From assembly GCA_033852095.1 (NCBI GenBank), contig JAWSVD010000004.1, positions 1-63,809 of the forward strand: a stretch of 63,809 nucleotides of DNA, read 5' to 3'. Each line of letters begins with the position of its first letter. Position 1 is the stretch's first letter. The position numbers and the translations under genes are program-made. The notes under the pieces were generated by a model. The model was not told where the DNA came from. It searched no databases and saw nothing but the letters and a program-made list of their open reading frames with translations. Source of the stretch: CALCKW01 sp033852095. Lineage in GTDB: Bacteria > Pseudomonadota > Gammaproteobacteria > CALCKW01. This document shows, one piece after another, positions 37,219-46,225 of this stretch.

Positions 37219-38058
37219 ATGTTAGAAACCATCGGCGCCTGGGTTGGCGGTACGTTCGGCTCAGATGCGCAAGCACTGCTGGCGTACATAAGTAACGGCA
37301 AGCACATGGCCTGGTACGCCAGCGTGCGCTACACCTTGATTGCCGCCTGCGGTGGCGCGCTATTGGCCGTGGTCTTCGGGCTCGCCGGTGCCGCCTTGAA
37401 AAACTCGCGTTTCGCGGTGTTTCGCTTGCTCGGCAGCTTTTACATCACCATTGTCCGTGGTGTGCCTGATGTGTTGTTTTTTCTGTTTTTCCCGCTCGCT
37501 TTTGAACAGGCGGTCGAATACATTTTTGCGCAATCAGCTTGTACCGCAGTGGAGCTGGCTGCCGACGGTCGCTGGCCGCCCTGCAGCGCCGCGCAGTGGT
37601 ATCTGGGCACAAACGAATATTTGTTGCTCGCCTGTGTGTCCTTGGGCTTGGTGTACGGGGCCTTTGCGGCAAACGTGATCCATGGCGCGCTGCGTTCGGT
37701 GCCCCGCGGGCAGTTGGAGGCCGCGCAGGCTTACGGCTTCAGCACGTCAGCCGTGTTCTGGCGTTTCCAAGTACGTCAGATGTGGGTCTACGCACTGCCG
37801 GGCTTGTCTAATGTCTGGATGCTGCTGCTGAAAGCCACGTCCTTGTTATCACTGTTGCAAATTGCCGACATTGTGCAATGGGCTGGGCGCCTCGGTGCGG
37901 CAAACTATATGGCGCGGGTGGGGCCGATTCACCCGGATTGGCGCTGGCGTTATTATTTGGCGCTGTTCGTCTTTTATATTGTCATGGCCATCTTATCTGA
38001 GCGTTTTTTCAACCGTTTGCAAGCGCGCGCGAGTCGCGGCATGTTGCGGGGCACTTAG
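37219..38058 (+). CDS. Amino-acid ABC importer permease (HisQ/AotQ-like)
   Basis: A 279-residue inner-membrane permease with the polar-amino-acid family start (TLIAACGGALLAVVFGLAG), a FYITIVRGVPDVLFFLFFPL segment and the EAA-type loop GALRSVPRGQLEAAQAYGFS. The insert after the third helix is longer than in the shortest family members. It pairs with the second permease two bases downstream. Confidence 0.92.
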   Translation: MLETIGAWVGGTFGSDAQALLAYISNGKHMAWYASVRYTLIAACGGALLAVVFGLAGAALKNSRFAVFRLLGSFYITIVRGVPDVLFFLFFPLAFEQAVEYIFAQSACTAVELAADGRWPPCSAAQWYLGTNEYLLLACVSLGLVYGAFAANVIHGALRSVPRGQLEAAQAYGFSTSAVFWRFQVRQMWVYALPGLSNVWMLLLKATSLLSLLQIADIVQWAGRLGAANYMARVGPIHPDWRWRYYLALFVFYIVMAILSERFFNRLQARASRGMLRGT

Positions 38059-38060
38059 CT

Positions 38061-38816
38061 GTGGATTCCTTCATGCAATTGCCGCTGATCAATGACTTGA
38101 TTATCTTGGCCAAACCAGCCCTGTATAATCTGTATTTCGCCGTGATCTCAATACCCTTTGGTTTTCCGCTGGCGATTTTGTTGGCGGTGGCCAAAGCGCA
38201 CAGCAGCCGGTGGTTTTCTATGCCGGCGCGGGCTTATATCTATGCTTTCAGAGGCTCACCTCTTTTCATCCAGTTCTTTATGTTTTATTCCTTTGCACTG
38301 GCTTTGAATTTGAGTCACTGGAAGCCCTGGGGCATTGATCACATCGTGCTGCATCCGCTGTTCCTTGGGCCCTTTGTGCTGGTGCTCAATACCAGCGCCT
38401 ACGCGGCTGAGATATTCTTCGGCGCGCTCAACACTGTGCCGCGTGGTGAGATAGAGGCCGCGAGAGCGGTGGGCATGAGCCGCTGGCAGATATTTCGTAC
38501 GGTCAAATGGCCCAATATGATTCGTTTGGCGTGGCCCGCTTACACCAACGAAGTGGTTTTTCTGTTCCATGCCACGGCGATCGTGTATTTCACCTTGCCG
38601 GTGATAGACGATCAAAAAGACCTGATGAACAAGGCGGGGGAACTCTTTGAGCACGACTACAATATATTCCTGCATTTCAGCGCGGCAGCGCTGTATTTCC
38701 TCGTCATATCAGTGTGTATCTTCTTTGTTTTCAATCTGATTCAGCGCAGGCTGAACAAGCACCTTGTGCCTGAAAAGATAAAGAAAATTCGTTTTCGCCC
38801 CCAATATTTGCGTTAA
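38061..38816 (+). CDS. Amino-acid ABC importer permease (HisM/AotM-like)
   Basis: A 251-residue permease with a GSPLFIQFFMFYSFALAL segment and the EAA-type loop GALNTVPRGEIEAARAVGMS. The frame opens at GTG 38061, two bases after the preceding stop; an in-frame ATG lies at 38073. Together with the upstream ATPase, binding protein and permease it completes a basic-amino-acid-type importer. Confidence 0.92.
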   Translation: MDSFMQLPLINDLIILAKPALYNLYFAVISIPFGFPLAILLAVAKAHSSRWFSMPARAYIYAFRGSPLFIQFFMFYSFALALNLSHWKPWGIDHIVLHPLFLGPFVLVLNTSAYAAEIFFGALNTVPRGEIEAARAVGMSRWQIFRTVKWPNMIRLAWPAYTNEVVFLFHATAIVYFTLPVIDDQKDLMNKAGELFEHDYNIFLHFSAAALYFLVISVCIFFVFNLIQRRLNKHLVPEKIKKIRFRPQYLR

Positions 38817-38912
38817 TCAATTCGAGCAATATCAAATGCATGACGGGGATTTCATGCGCTGGCATGGTGATGACTGCTAGACTTAAATACTCCTGTATCA
38901 CGAGTTTTTGCA

Positions 38913-40541
38913 TTGCACCACAGAAGCTGTTTTATCGGCTGCACGCCGGCCATTACATGGGCCTGTATTGCTCTGCTCTGCTTGTCCGTCAGGCCCGCTC
39001 AGGCGCTCAGTTGCCAAGCCTGGGCAGGAGATCAAGCGCTGCTGCAAGGCAAGCTGATTGGCCCGGTGCTGATACAGGCCAACGACGTGTTCGACAACGC
39101 GTTGCTCAGCGAAAACAAGGCCATACACCGCTTCGCCAATAAGCTGCACTATCAGACTAAAAAGTCGACAATCGCCCGGCAGTTACTGTTCGCTGAGGGG
39201 GATGTGTTCTCTCGGCGCGTACTCGATGAAAGCAAGCGCCTGCTGCGCAGCCGAAGTTACATCGCCGATGCGGAAATTTCTGTTTTGCAGGTGTGCGGCT
39301 CCGAGGTCTGGATCAAGGTAAAGACCGTCGACACCTGGAGCACGATCCCCGAGATATCCCTCAGCCGTGTCGCGGGGGAGAGCCAGCGTACCATCGCTCT
39401 TGAAGAGAACAACCTGATGGGCCGCGGCCAGCAGTTGGCCTTTCGTTACGAGCGTGATCTGGACCGAGTCAGCCGCTCCCTCAGCTACACCGATCGGGAT
39501 TGGCGCGGGCGCCGCCAGGCCTTGCACCTGGAGTTGCAAAACAACCAAGACGGCGAGCGCTACCAGCTGTCGCTGACCCGTCCCTATATCAGTTTCGATG
39601 ACACCTACAGCTGGACAGTGAATGGCCACTTCGATCGCCGCGAAATTGACCTCTATGAACAGGGGGAAGTGGTTGAGACCATGGGGCTTGAACAGCACTA
39701 CCTGGACGCCAATCGAAGCTGGTCACTGGGGATCCAGCAGGGGCGGCTGGAGCGCTGGACCGTGGGTCTGCGCTTAGACGAGCACAGTTTTTATCGCATC
39801 GCCGACACGCGCGCCGATAATCTCTTTGCAAACAAACGCGAATACCTGCCTTATGTTCGCCTTGAAAAAATCGAGGACCACTTCGAAGAGTTTGAACACA
39901 TTCGCAAGCTGGCTGGCCCAGAAGACATTAATTTAGGCGCTCAATACCGCTTTGAGCTCGGATACATGGCGCGTTTGTGGGGCAGTCATGAGGACGCCTT
40001 GTACTTGTCCGCGGTTCATCAGCGCGCGTTTAAACAGGGCGATCGTACTCTGTGGATCAGTGAGTCCAGGGCGCAGAGTTTTGTCTCGAGCCATGCGCTG
40101 CAGCAGTTACAGGGCGGCACATCATTGCAACTGCATCGGCGGTTGACGCGGCGCAATCAGTTGTTCTTAGAGCTGGAACTCGAAGCAGGGCATTTGATGC
40201 CAGAGCAGCAGCAACTGGCCATAGGCGGTGAGAGCGGCCTCAGAGGCTACCCCTTCAAAGCCCAAACAGGCAACCGGCTGGCGCGCTTGAGCGCCGAAGT
40301 ACGACACTACCCGGATTGGCATCCCTGGCATCTGCTGCATTTTGGCGGTGCTATTTTTGCCGACTACGGTGCGGCCTGGCGCGCCGGCGCCGCCTCGCCG
40401 ATCTGGCTGTGGGATCTGGGTCTGGGGCTGCGCTTGGGCTCTTCACGATCCTCGTCGGGACGGGTGTTGCATTTAGATTTCGCCCTGCCCGAAGGGGGCG
40501 GTTCGCCGCAATGGACGGCGACTACCAAAAAACACTTCTAA
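38913..40541 (+). CDS. Outer-membrane BamA/TamA-like barrel protein with POTRA region
   Basis: This protein of about 542 residues has a signal peptide (hydrophobic core ACIALLCLSV, cleavage after AQA), a periplasmic POTRA-like region (residues about 50-140, with TIARQLLFAEGDVFSRRVLDES) and a long beta-barrel region ending in F. GGESGLRGYP near residue 435 matches the (V/L)RG(F/Y) motif of the Omp85 barrel. It has one POTRA where BamA has five, so it is an accessory surface-antigen-like member. The start looks like TTG 38913; no in-frame ATG gives an intact signal peptide. Its stop lies nine bases from the convergent amn stop. Confidence 0.8.
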   Translation: MHHRSCFIGCTPAITWACIALLCLSVRPAQALSCQAWAGDQALLQGKLIGPVLIQANDVFDNALLSENKAIHRFANKLHYQTKKSTIARQLLFAEGDVFSRRVLDESKRLLRSRSYIADAEISVLQVCGSEVWIKVKTVDTWSTIPEISLSRVAGESQRTIALEENNLMGRGQQLAFRYERDLDRVSRSLSYTDRDWRGRRQALHLELQNNQDGERYQLSLTRPYISFDDTYSWTVNGHFDRREIDLYEQGEVVETMGLEQHYLDANRSWSLGIQQGRLERWTVGLRLDEHSFYRIADTRADNLFANKREYLPYVRLEKIEDHFEEFEHIRKLAGPEDINLGAQYRFELGYMARLWGSHEDALYLSAVHQRAFKQGDRTLWISESRAQSFVSSHALQQLQGGTSLQLHRRLTRRNQLFLELELEAGHLMPEQQQLAIGGESGLRGYPFKAQTGNRLARLSAEVRHYPDWHPWHLLHFGGAIFADYGAAWRAGAASPIWLWDLGLGLRLGSSRSSSGRVLHLDFALPEGGGSPQWTATTKKHF

Positions 40542-40550
40542 GGCACCGCT

Positions 40551-42023
40551 CTACTGAAAGGCTGTTTCGGTGAAGCTGCGCAATTTGCGTGAGTGCAGTC
40601 GCTCTGCCGGCATTTGTGCAAGCTTGTCCATCGCCAGCATACCGATGCGCAAGTGCTGCTCCACCTGCTGGCGGTAAAAGGCCGTCGCCATGCCAGGCAA
40701 CTTGAGCTCGCCGTGCAGTGGCTTGTCCGAGACGCAGAGCAGTGTCCCGTAGGGCACCCGAAATCGGAAGCCATTGGCTGCAATGGTCGCGGACTCCATG
40801 TCCAGGGCAATGGCCCTCGATTGCGACAGTCGGCGGACTGGCTCTCGCTGGTCGCGAAGCTCCCAGTTTCGGTCGTCGATGGTGGCCACTGTCCCGGTCC
40901 GCATGATGCGTTTTAATTCCCCGCCCTCCCTGCCGGTGACATCCGCAACCGCGTCCTGCAGGGCGACTTGCACTTCGGCGAGCGCAGGGATCGGGACCCA
41001 CACCGGCAGGTCCGCGTCCAGCACGTGATCTTCGCGCACGTAGGCGTGTGCCAGCACATAGTCGCCCAGCCGCTGGGATTGGCGCAAGCCAGCGCAATGC
41101 CCGAGCATCAGCCAGGCGTGCGGCCGCAACACGGCCACGTGGTCCGTGATCGTCTTGGCATTGCTGGGCCCGACACCGATGTTGATCAGGGTTATGCCGG
41201 TATTGTCCGCACGTTTGAGGTGATAGGCGGGCATTTGCGGTGTGCGCGCACTCTCGCTGCCGCTGACCGATTCATCGTCGGCGCGCACAATGATGTTGCC
41301 CGGCTCAACCAGCTCGGTGTATTCGCCGGTGGCAAGTGCCTCGCGGGCGTACTTGCAAAAGCCGTCCACATAAAACTGGTAATTGGTGAAGATCACGTAG
41401 TTTTGAAAGTGTTCGGGCCGCGTGGCCGTGTAGTGCTCCAGGCGTGCCAATGAGTAGTCAACGCGCTGTGCCGTGAAGATAGAGAGCGGGGCGGGTTCCC
41501 CGGGCTTAACTTCATGTGTGCCGTTGGCGATGTGGTCGTCCGTTGTCGCTAGGTCAGGGGTGTCAAATACATCGCGCAGAGGCCTGTCCAGCGTGTCCAA
41601 GTTCGCCTCCACGTGCAGCGTGTCTTCAAAGGCAAAGTGCAGCGGGATGGGCGTCTCAGATTCGCTGACCACAAGCGGCATGCCGTGGTTCCGCAGCAGC
41701 TGTGACAGCTGCTCTTGCAGGTATTGGCGATAGAGCTTGGGCCGCGTGATGGTGGTGGCGTAGGTGCCTGGGCCGCTGGTGTAGCCGTATGACAAGGGCG
41801 TATCGACCAAGGCGTGGGAGCGAGTAGTGAGCGAAACCTGCGGGTAGAAGGCGCGCACCCGCTTGTCCGGTGTTGCTTCGCCGCGGGCCACCCGGGCAAA
41901 GGCCGCGCAGAGGAATTTCGTGTTTCGTTCATACAGCGCTTGCAGGCAATCTAAGGCGGCCTCCGCATTGTCAAATTCCTGCGGGGCTTGAGGGGGTGGC
42001 GATAGAAACTCTGCATGGCTCAC
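40551..42023 (-). CDS. amn: AMP nucleosidase
   Basis: The 490-residue protein matches bacterial AMP nucleosidase across its length. The N-terminal regulatory domain contains TTRSHALVDTPLSYGYTSGPG, and the C-terminal nucleoside-phosphorylase-like domain contains TLINIGVGPSNAKTITDHVAV and ALDMESATIAANGFR. It cleaves AMP to adenine and ribose 5-phosphate and so helps to control adenylate pools. Length fits the family (about 480). It stands alone, convergent with the barrel-protein gene. Confidence 0.95.
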   Translation of the reverse strand: MSHAEFLSPPPQAPQEFDNAEAALDCLQALYERNTKFLCAAFARVARGEATPDKRVRAFYPQVSLTTRSHALVDTPLSYGYTSGPGTYATTITRPKLYRQYLQEQLSQLLRNHGMPLVVSESETPIPLHFAFEDTLHVEANLDTLDRPLRDVFDTPDLATTDDHIANGTHEVKPGEPAPLSIFTAQRVDYSLARLEHYTATRPEHFQNYVIFTNYQFYVDGFCKYAREALATGEYTELVEPGNIIVRADDESVSGSESARTPQMPAYHLKRADNTGITLINIGVGPSNAKTITDHVAVLRPHAWLMLGHCAGLRQSQRLGDYVLAHAYVREDHVLDADLPVWVPIPALAEVQVALQDAVADVTGREGGELKRIMRTGTVATIDDRNWELRDQREPVRRLSQSRAIALDMESATIAANGFRFRVPYGTLLCVSDKPLHGELKLPGMATAFYRQQVEQHLRIGMLAMDKLAQMPAERLHSRKLRSFTETAFQ

Positions 42024-42711
42024 GATGAGGTGTTACTCCGTGTGATTTTGGGCGGCTGTGTTTGTCGCAGCAAAAGTTGGTCAAACAACATACCACTCTT
42101 GACGGTCCGGCATCTATCTCTGGCTGATGATGGCGCAGAGGGCGGGCTGCAATCGCGTGCCGGTGTCGTGGCCCGAGGCTATCGCTTAAGGGTGATCACA
42201 CAGGGGCAATCACACAGGGGAGCCTCAGTCAAAAGAGGGTGGCCAACTCTGTGCTCGCCCCGCGGTCAAATTCAGGGCATCCACGCTGAGGGGGCGGCGA
42301 GTCGCTTGCGGTCGTCTTGTCATGGTAGGAGTCACGACAGCGATCTCGCTGAGGTAGTCGGCAAATGCCATGCCGTGGAACCGCGCGCGGCTGGAACAAG
42401 GGGTCGTATCAACAGCGCCAAAGCGCTTAAAGTGCCCAATATCAGGTTCTGGGTTGAGCAGCGCGACAGAGAAACGCGTTTCTGAAGCAGTAAATTGTTC
42501 GTGTAGCTTACAGTCAAGTAAGCGTGCGCCGTTAACCCAAACAGCAACCGGATTTTCCAATCTGTGCCCTGAATAAAGAGGGTTATCCATCAGATCAACC
42601 AGCGCCCATGGTGTAAGGAAAGTTGTTTTGTAACGTTTTGATGTGATGAGCTTTTTGGTATTGACAGCGACACAGGCAAAACTTTGTTGTGTTAAAACAG
42701 AGGGTTAGACG
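42024..42711. other. Intergenic stretch with the response-regulator promoter region
   Basis: Two overlapping frames (42015-42485 on + and 42225-42590 on -) show no family I recognise, and no good ribosome-binding site precedes the minus-strand ATG at 42590. I would not call either one. A perfect -35 box TTGACA stands at 42661-42666, 51 bases before the receiver gene, but the -10 at the right spacing (TTGTTG) is poor. An AGAGGG ribosome-binding site precedes the receiver ATG. Confidence 0.4.
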
Positions 42712-43131
42712 ATGTCTAAAATCGCTAAGGCGTATTTAGTGGATGACAGCGATATTGACAACATGCTCCACTCAATAATCTGCGAGAAATCTGGCGCAGT
42801 AGAGCAGGTTGTGGCAAACACCGACGCTGAAGATGCGGTGAAAAAATTCATGACGACCACGCCATTGCAGGAGGGTGAGTTCATCTTCTTGGACATAAAC
42901 ATGCCCAAAATGAACGGATATGAGTTCCTCGAGAAGCTCAGCGAGCATGCGCCGGTGCATGAGTTGCCACCGTTTGTGGTGATGGTGTCCACATCGAGCA
43001 ACCCAAAGGACGAAGCGAAATCGCGCGCCTTTCCCATAGTGCTCGACTACATGACGAAGCCGCTGACCGCCGAAGCCCTGCTTAAATTGAGCACAGTTGC
43101 AGCTGAGAGGCTAAAAGCCAAGGCAGCCTGA
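42712..43131 (+). CDS. Single-domain response regulator (CheY-like receiver)
   Basis: The 139-residue protein is a receiver domain only. It keeps the acidic pair Asp11-Asp12, the phospho-acceptor Asp61 in FLDINMP, the switch Ser93 in MVSTSS and Lys116 in TKP. There is no output domain and no histidine kinase in the window, so it must act by protein contact with partners encoded elsewhere. Chemotaxis-like or phosphorelay use are both possible. Confidence 0.93.
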   Translation: MSKIAKAYLVDDSDIDNMLHSIICEKSGAVEQVVANTDAEDAVKKFMTTTPLQEGEFIFLDINMPKMNGYEFLEKLSEHAPVHELPPFVVMVSTSSNPKDEAKSRAFPIVLDYMTKPLTAEALLKLSTVAAERLKAKAA

Positions 43132-43417
43132 ATCAACGCTGCTTCCGGTGATCGTGGAGTGGTGTGCAAAACGTCCGAAGGCGGCCCTGCTTTCGCTATT
43201 TCCGTACAGCGACATCATATTGTCGCTAATCGTGTTTTTCACCGCCCAAGATCCCCGCGCCCTCACACAAGCGAGCTTCGCTGCCTTCAGGGGAGTGAGG
43301 ATTCTAGCGCATAGGCCTTTCTTTTCCCCCATAGCCAGCTTGTTCTTGGCTCTAGCATCTGCTGCCGCTGATTTGCTCGCTCGGTGGGCAGCAATTCCGT
43401 GCACGAATTCCAGGCAC

Positions 43418-43441
43418 AAAAAAACCGGCGATTAAGCCGGT
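43418..43441 (-). terminator. Intrinsic terminator of ssrA
   Basis: ACCGGC (43424-43429) and GCCGGT (43436-43441) pair around GATTAA, followed on the minus strand by seven T (complement of 43418-43424). It lies about 70 bases past the tmRNA 3' end. The interval 43132-43417 holds nothing else I can support; the plus-strand frame across it (43148-43435) has no family resemblance. Confidence 0.88.
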
Positions 43442-43510
43442 CTATTTGCCCGTTTTGGTACGACTCTCGTACCCTACGGTGTTGATCTCCAACGAAATCA
43501 ACAAGTTGTT

Positions 43511-43887
43511 GGTGGAGGCGGCGGGAGTCGAACCCGCGTCCGCAAGCACTCCGCCATTGGCACTACATGCTTAGTCGCTTATTTTTTGTTTAATCCAACA
43601 CCTGCCAAAGCGACAGAGCGTGGTGCGGACGATCCTCTTAAGATTTAGCAGCGCCACCCGAGGCGTGTCTTGCTGCGATCCTGTAGCGTGTGCTACCCGT
43701 GGCTACTTACAGGCAAGTATCCAATCGGGTCAGGCGTATAACGAAAAGCGGTTAAGGCTTTAAGTTATGCGGCCATCGCATAGTTGTCATCGTTTGCAAC
43801 TATTAATTTGCAGTGTTTTTACGAGGTCACTACACCTCGGCATGCACCTCCGGTTTCATCACTCCCGTCGAAGCCAGGAACGCCCCC
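43511..43887 (-). ncRNA. ssrA: Transfer-messenger RNA
   Basis: On the minus strand the 5' end reads GGGGGCGTTCCTGGCTTCGA and the 3' end closes with the T arm (GGGTTCGACTCCCGCC) and an encoded CCA at 43511, giving the tRNA-like domain. The message part starts at the resume codon GCA in GTTGCAAACGATGAC and encodes ANDDNYAMAA followed by TAA near 43765. tmRNA rescues ribosomes stalled on broken messages and tags the product for proteolysis. The tag differs from E. coli ANDENYALAA at two positions, including M for L in the last four residues. About 377 nt is normal for the family. Confidence 0.97.
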
Positions 43888-43904
43888 GTGTTGGTACAAG
43901 GAGA

Positions 43905-43933
43905 ATAATGGGGTCTAAGCGGCAGAATTTCAA
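43905..43933 (-). promoter_or_regulatory. Sigma-70-type promoter of ssrA
   Basis: On the minus strand TTGAAA (43928-43933) and CATTAT (43905-43910) are separated by exactly 17 bases. Transcription would start about 10-13 bases upstream of the mature tmRNA 5' end, leaving a short leader for RNase P to remove. The -35 matches consensus at five of six positions, the -10 at four. Confidence 0.7.
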
Positions 43934-43984
43934 GGGAAATTCTTCAACGCTGTCCGCGAATGTCGCTGCACCCCTGTCTGTTCG

Positions 43985-44830
43985 TCACTGCGCCTTGCTC
44001 TGCTTGCTTTGGCGACCGCGCTGGCGCGGGTTAGCGAGGCTATCCCGCAAGATACTCTGCCGTTTTTTGCTGGTGCTCAGTCGCTGCTGTTCGTCCTGGG
44101 AGGCCATGAAGGTCTTCTCGACGAAATTCAAATGCGCTTCTGCGGCCTTCGCGGCGCCCGTGCTGTCGCGCGCGATGATCGCGGCGGCAATGGCCTTGTG
44201 CTGGTCCAGCAGTTTCCGCCGCATGCCGTCTTCCTTGTCGTAGAGGAAGTCTCGGTTGTAGAAAACCCCCTGGTTCATCAGCTCGTAGATCGAGCGCATG
44301 ACGTGCAGCAGCAGCGAATTGTGGGAGCACTCGATGATCAGCATGTGAAAGCGCACATCGAGCTCGGACTCCAGCTCGTGCTTGTTGGCGTGATGCGCCG
44401 CGTCCATGGCGTCCACTAGCTCTTTGAAGGACTGCAGGTCGGCCTCGGTGGCGCGTTTGGCGGCCAAAAAGGCGGCAAACGATTCTTGCTCGCGGCGGTA
44501 CTCCAAAAAATCATAGAAGGCGGAGTGGCGGCGCGAATAGAGCGCGATCATCGCCGGGGAAAGGGCGCTGCCGGTGAGCTGGGCGATGAAAGTGCCGTCG
44601 CTTTTGTGCACTTCTAACAGGCCGCGCTCTTCCAGCTGCTGCAATCCCTCCCGCAATTTTGGTCTAGAAACATCCAATTGCTCAGCGAGTTCGCGTTCGG
44701 GCGGCAGTTTCTGTCCGGGCCTCAATACGCCGGAAATCACCAGATCCTCGATCTGCTCGGCCACCATTTCAGAGAGCTTGCGCTGATCCACAGGATCGAA
44801 AAGACCTGTCGGGGAAGGGGGCTGGGTCAT
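43985..44830 (-). CDS. GntR-family regulator, FadR subfamily (LldR/PdhR-like)
   Basis: This is a 281-residue protein. The N-terminal winged helix (residues about 15-80) has LRPGQKLPPERELAEQLDVS and REGLQQLEERGLLEV; the C-terminal FCD all-helical effector domain has conserved D..FH and H....AI..... histidines (DVRFHMLI, LLDQHKAIAAAI). I chose the ATG at 44830 because AGGAG sits well placed before it; the open frame runs further. It is divergent from a TRAP transporter and dld, so it probably represses D-lactate uptake and oxidation with lactate or a related acid as effector. That last part is inference. Confidence 0.92.
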   Translation of the reverse strand: MTQPPSPTGLFDPVDQRKLSEMVAEQIEDLVISGVLRPGQKLPPERELAEQLDVSRPKLREGLQQLEERGLLEVHKSDGTFIAQLTGSALSPAMIALYSRRHSAFYDFLEYRREQESFAAFLAAKRATEADLQSFKELVDAMDAAHHANKHELESELDVRFHMLIIECSHNSLLLHVMRSIYELMNQGVFYNRDFLYDKEDGMRRKLLDQHKAIAAAIIARDSTGAAKAAEAHLNFVEKTFMASQDEQQRLSTSKKRQSILRDSLANPRQRGRQSKQSKAQ

Positions 44831-44879
44831 GCAGTTGGCTCCTGTGCTGGGCGTTTTATGAGGCGTTCCCGATCGGAAA

Positions 44880-44896
44880 TTATTGTGTACCAATAA
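44880..44896. promoter_or_regulatory. Candidate operator for the GntR-family regulator, site 1
   Basis: TTATTG (44880-44885) and CAATAA (44891-44896) are perfect inverted arms around TGTAC, giving a TTGT..ACCAA core like FadR-subfamily sites (T.GT..AC.A). It lies 50 bases upstream of the regulator start, in the divergent promoter region. Confidence 0.55.
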
Positions 44897-44956
44897 TCAA
44901 CTGCGAACCGGGGCTGTGCAATATTTTACACGAAACTCTTGCGGCATTGCATTTTC

Positions 44957-44979
44957 ATTGGTTAATATAGTTTACCAAT
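44957..44979. promoter_or_regulatory. Candidate operator for the GntR-family regulator, site 2
   Basis: ATTGGT (44957-44962) and ACCAAT (44974-44979) are inverted arms 11 bases apart, 73 bases upstream of the TRAP binding-protein gene. The half-sites TTGGT/ACCAA match those used by LldR-type regulators, although the spacing is wider than in classical sites. Confidence 0.5.
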
Positions 44980-45051
44980 TCGGCAGGCGGTTTTTTTCAC
45001 TGCAGCTGAATTTCGCGAGCCAATCCGACTTTTCAACCTGAGTTCTAGAAA

Positions 45052-46116
45052 ATGCGAATAAAAAGCAAAGCTATATTCAGTTCCGTGGCAGTCATTGCCA
45101 GCCTCTGCGCCGCCCCTGCTACCCAGGCGGCGGACAAGCTGCTGCTAAAAACACCGATTGCCTTCAGCACCAATCTGCCAGGACTGGGCTCGCCCATTCC
45201 TCGTGTCGCCGCGCAGTTGAAATTGATGTCTGGCGGCAGCTTGAGAATGAAAGTCTACGAGCCGGGCAAGCTGGTCGCCCCCTTTGAAATCCTCGACGCG
45301 GTTTCGACCGGCAAGATCAACTCGGGCTACGCCACGGCGGGTTACTGGGCGGGTAAGATCCCGGCTTCACCTTTGTTTTCGGCGGTTCCCTTTGGACCGG
45401 AAGCGGGCGAATACATGGCGTGGTTGTACTACGGCAACGGCATGGATCTCTATCAGGAGATGTACGACCAGGCCGGCTACAACGTTAAGGTGCTGCCCTG
45501 CGCCATCATCGCCCCCGAAACCTCAGGCTGGTTCAGCAAAGAAATCAACACACCTGAAGACCTCAAGGGCCTGAAAATGCGCTTCTTTGGCCTCGGCGGC
45601 AAAGTGATGCAGAAGCTGGGCGTGGCCACCTCGCTGCTGCCGGGTGGTGATATTTTCCCAGCACTGGAAAAAGGCGCCATCGACGCCACTGAATTTTCCA
45701 TGCCCGCCATCGATCAGCGCCTGGGTTTTCACAAGCTGGTCAAATACAACTACTTCCCCGGCTGGCACCAGCAAGCCACCGTCTTTGAACTGCTGATCAA
45801 CAAGGATGTCTGGAATAAGGCCTCCGAGCAGCACCAGGCCATCATCTCTAACGCGTGTAAAGCGTCCATGTCTGACAGTTTCGCAGAAGGTGAGGCAATT
45901 CAACACGACGCCATGCTGAAAAACGTCAACGAGTACGGCGTCAAGATCATGCAGTGGAACGATGAAATGTTGTCGCTTTTCCGCACCACCTGGGATGAAA
46001 CCGCGGAAGAAGAAGCGAGCAACGATGCTTTCTTCAAGAAGGTCTATGCCGACATGAATGAGTTTAGAGACGGCTACACCCTGTGGAAGAGCAACGCTTT
46101 CTTGCCGCGCAAGTAG
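45052..46116 (+). CDS. TRAP transporter periplasmic binding protein (DctP family)
   Basis: The 354-residue protein has a signal peptide (VAVIASLCAAPATQA, cleavage near residue 26) and a DctP fold. Landmarks are GGSLRMKVYEPGKLVAPFEI, LKGLKMRFFGLGG (carrying the conserved arginine that pairs with the ligand carboxylate) and GAIDATEFSMPAIDQRLGF. The last stretch resembles TRAP proteins for 2-oxo or 2-hydroxy acids. With dld two genes downstream, D-lactate is the most likely ligand, by context. Confidence 0.92.
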   Translation: MRIKSKAIFSSVAVIASLCAAPATQAADKLLLKTPIAFSTNLPGLGSPIPRVAAQLKLMSGGSLRMKVYEPGKLVAPFEILDAVSTGKINSGYATAGYWAGKIPASPLFSAVPFGPEAGEYMAWLYYGNGMDLYQEMYDQAGYNVKVLPCAIIAPETSGWFSKEINTPEDLKGLKMRFFGLGGKVMQKLGVATSLLPGGDIFPALEKGAIDATEFSMPAIDQRLGFHKLVKYNYFPGWHQQATVFELLINKDVWNKASEQHQAIISNACKASMSDSFAEGEAIQHDAMLKNVNEYGVKIMQWNDEMLSLFRTTWDETAEEEASNDAFFKKVYADMNEFRDGYTLWKSNAFLPRK

Positions 46117-46225
46117 GCGATTGAAGGAATGGCGAGCTCCGGCTACATCGGAGTTCGCCACAGGGCAACGGGCTGCACAGTGAAGTCAGCCCGTTTTTGC
46201 AGGGAAAAAACAATCAGGTAGTATC

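Noticed and set aside
42225..42590. 121-codon minus-strand frame between amn and the receiver gene
   Set aside because: No recognised family and no convincing ribosome-binding site; left as intergenic.
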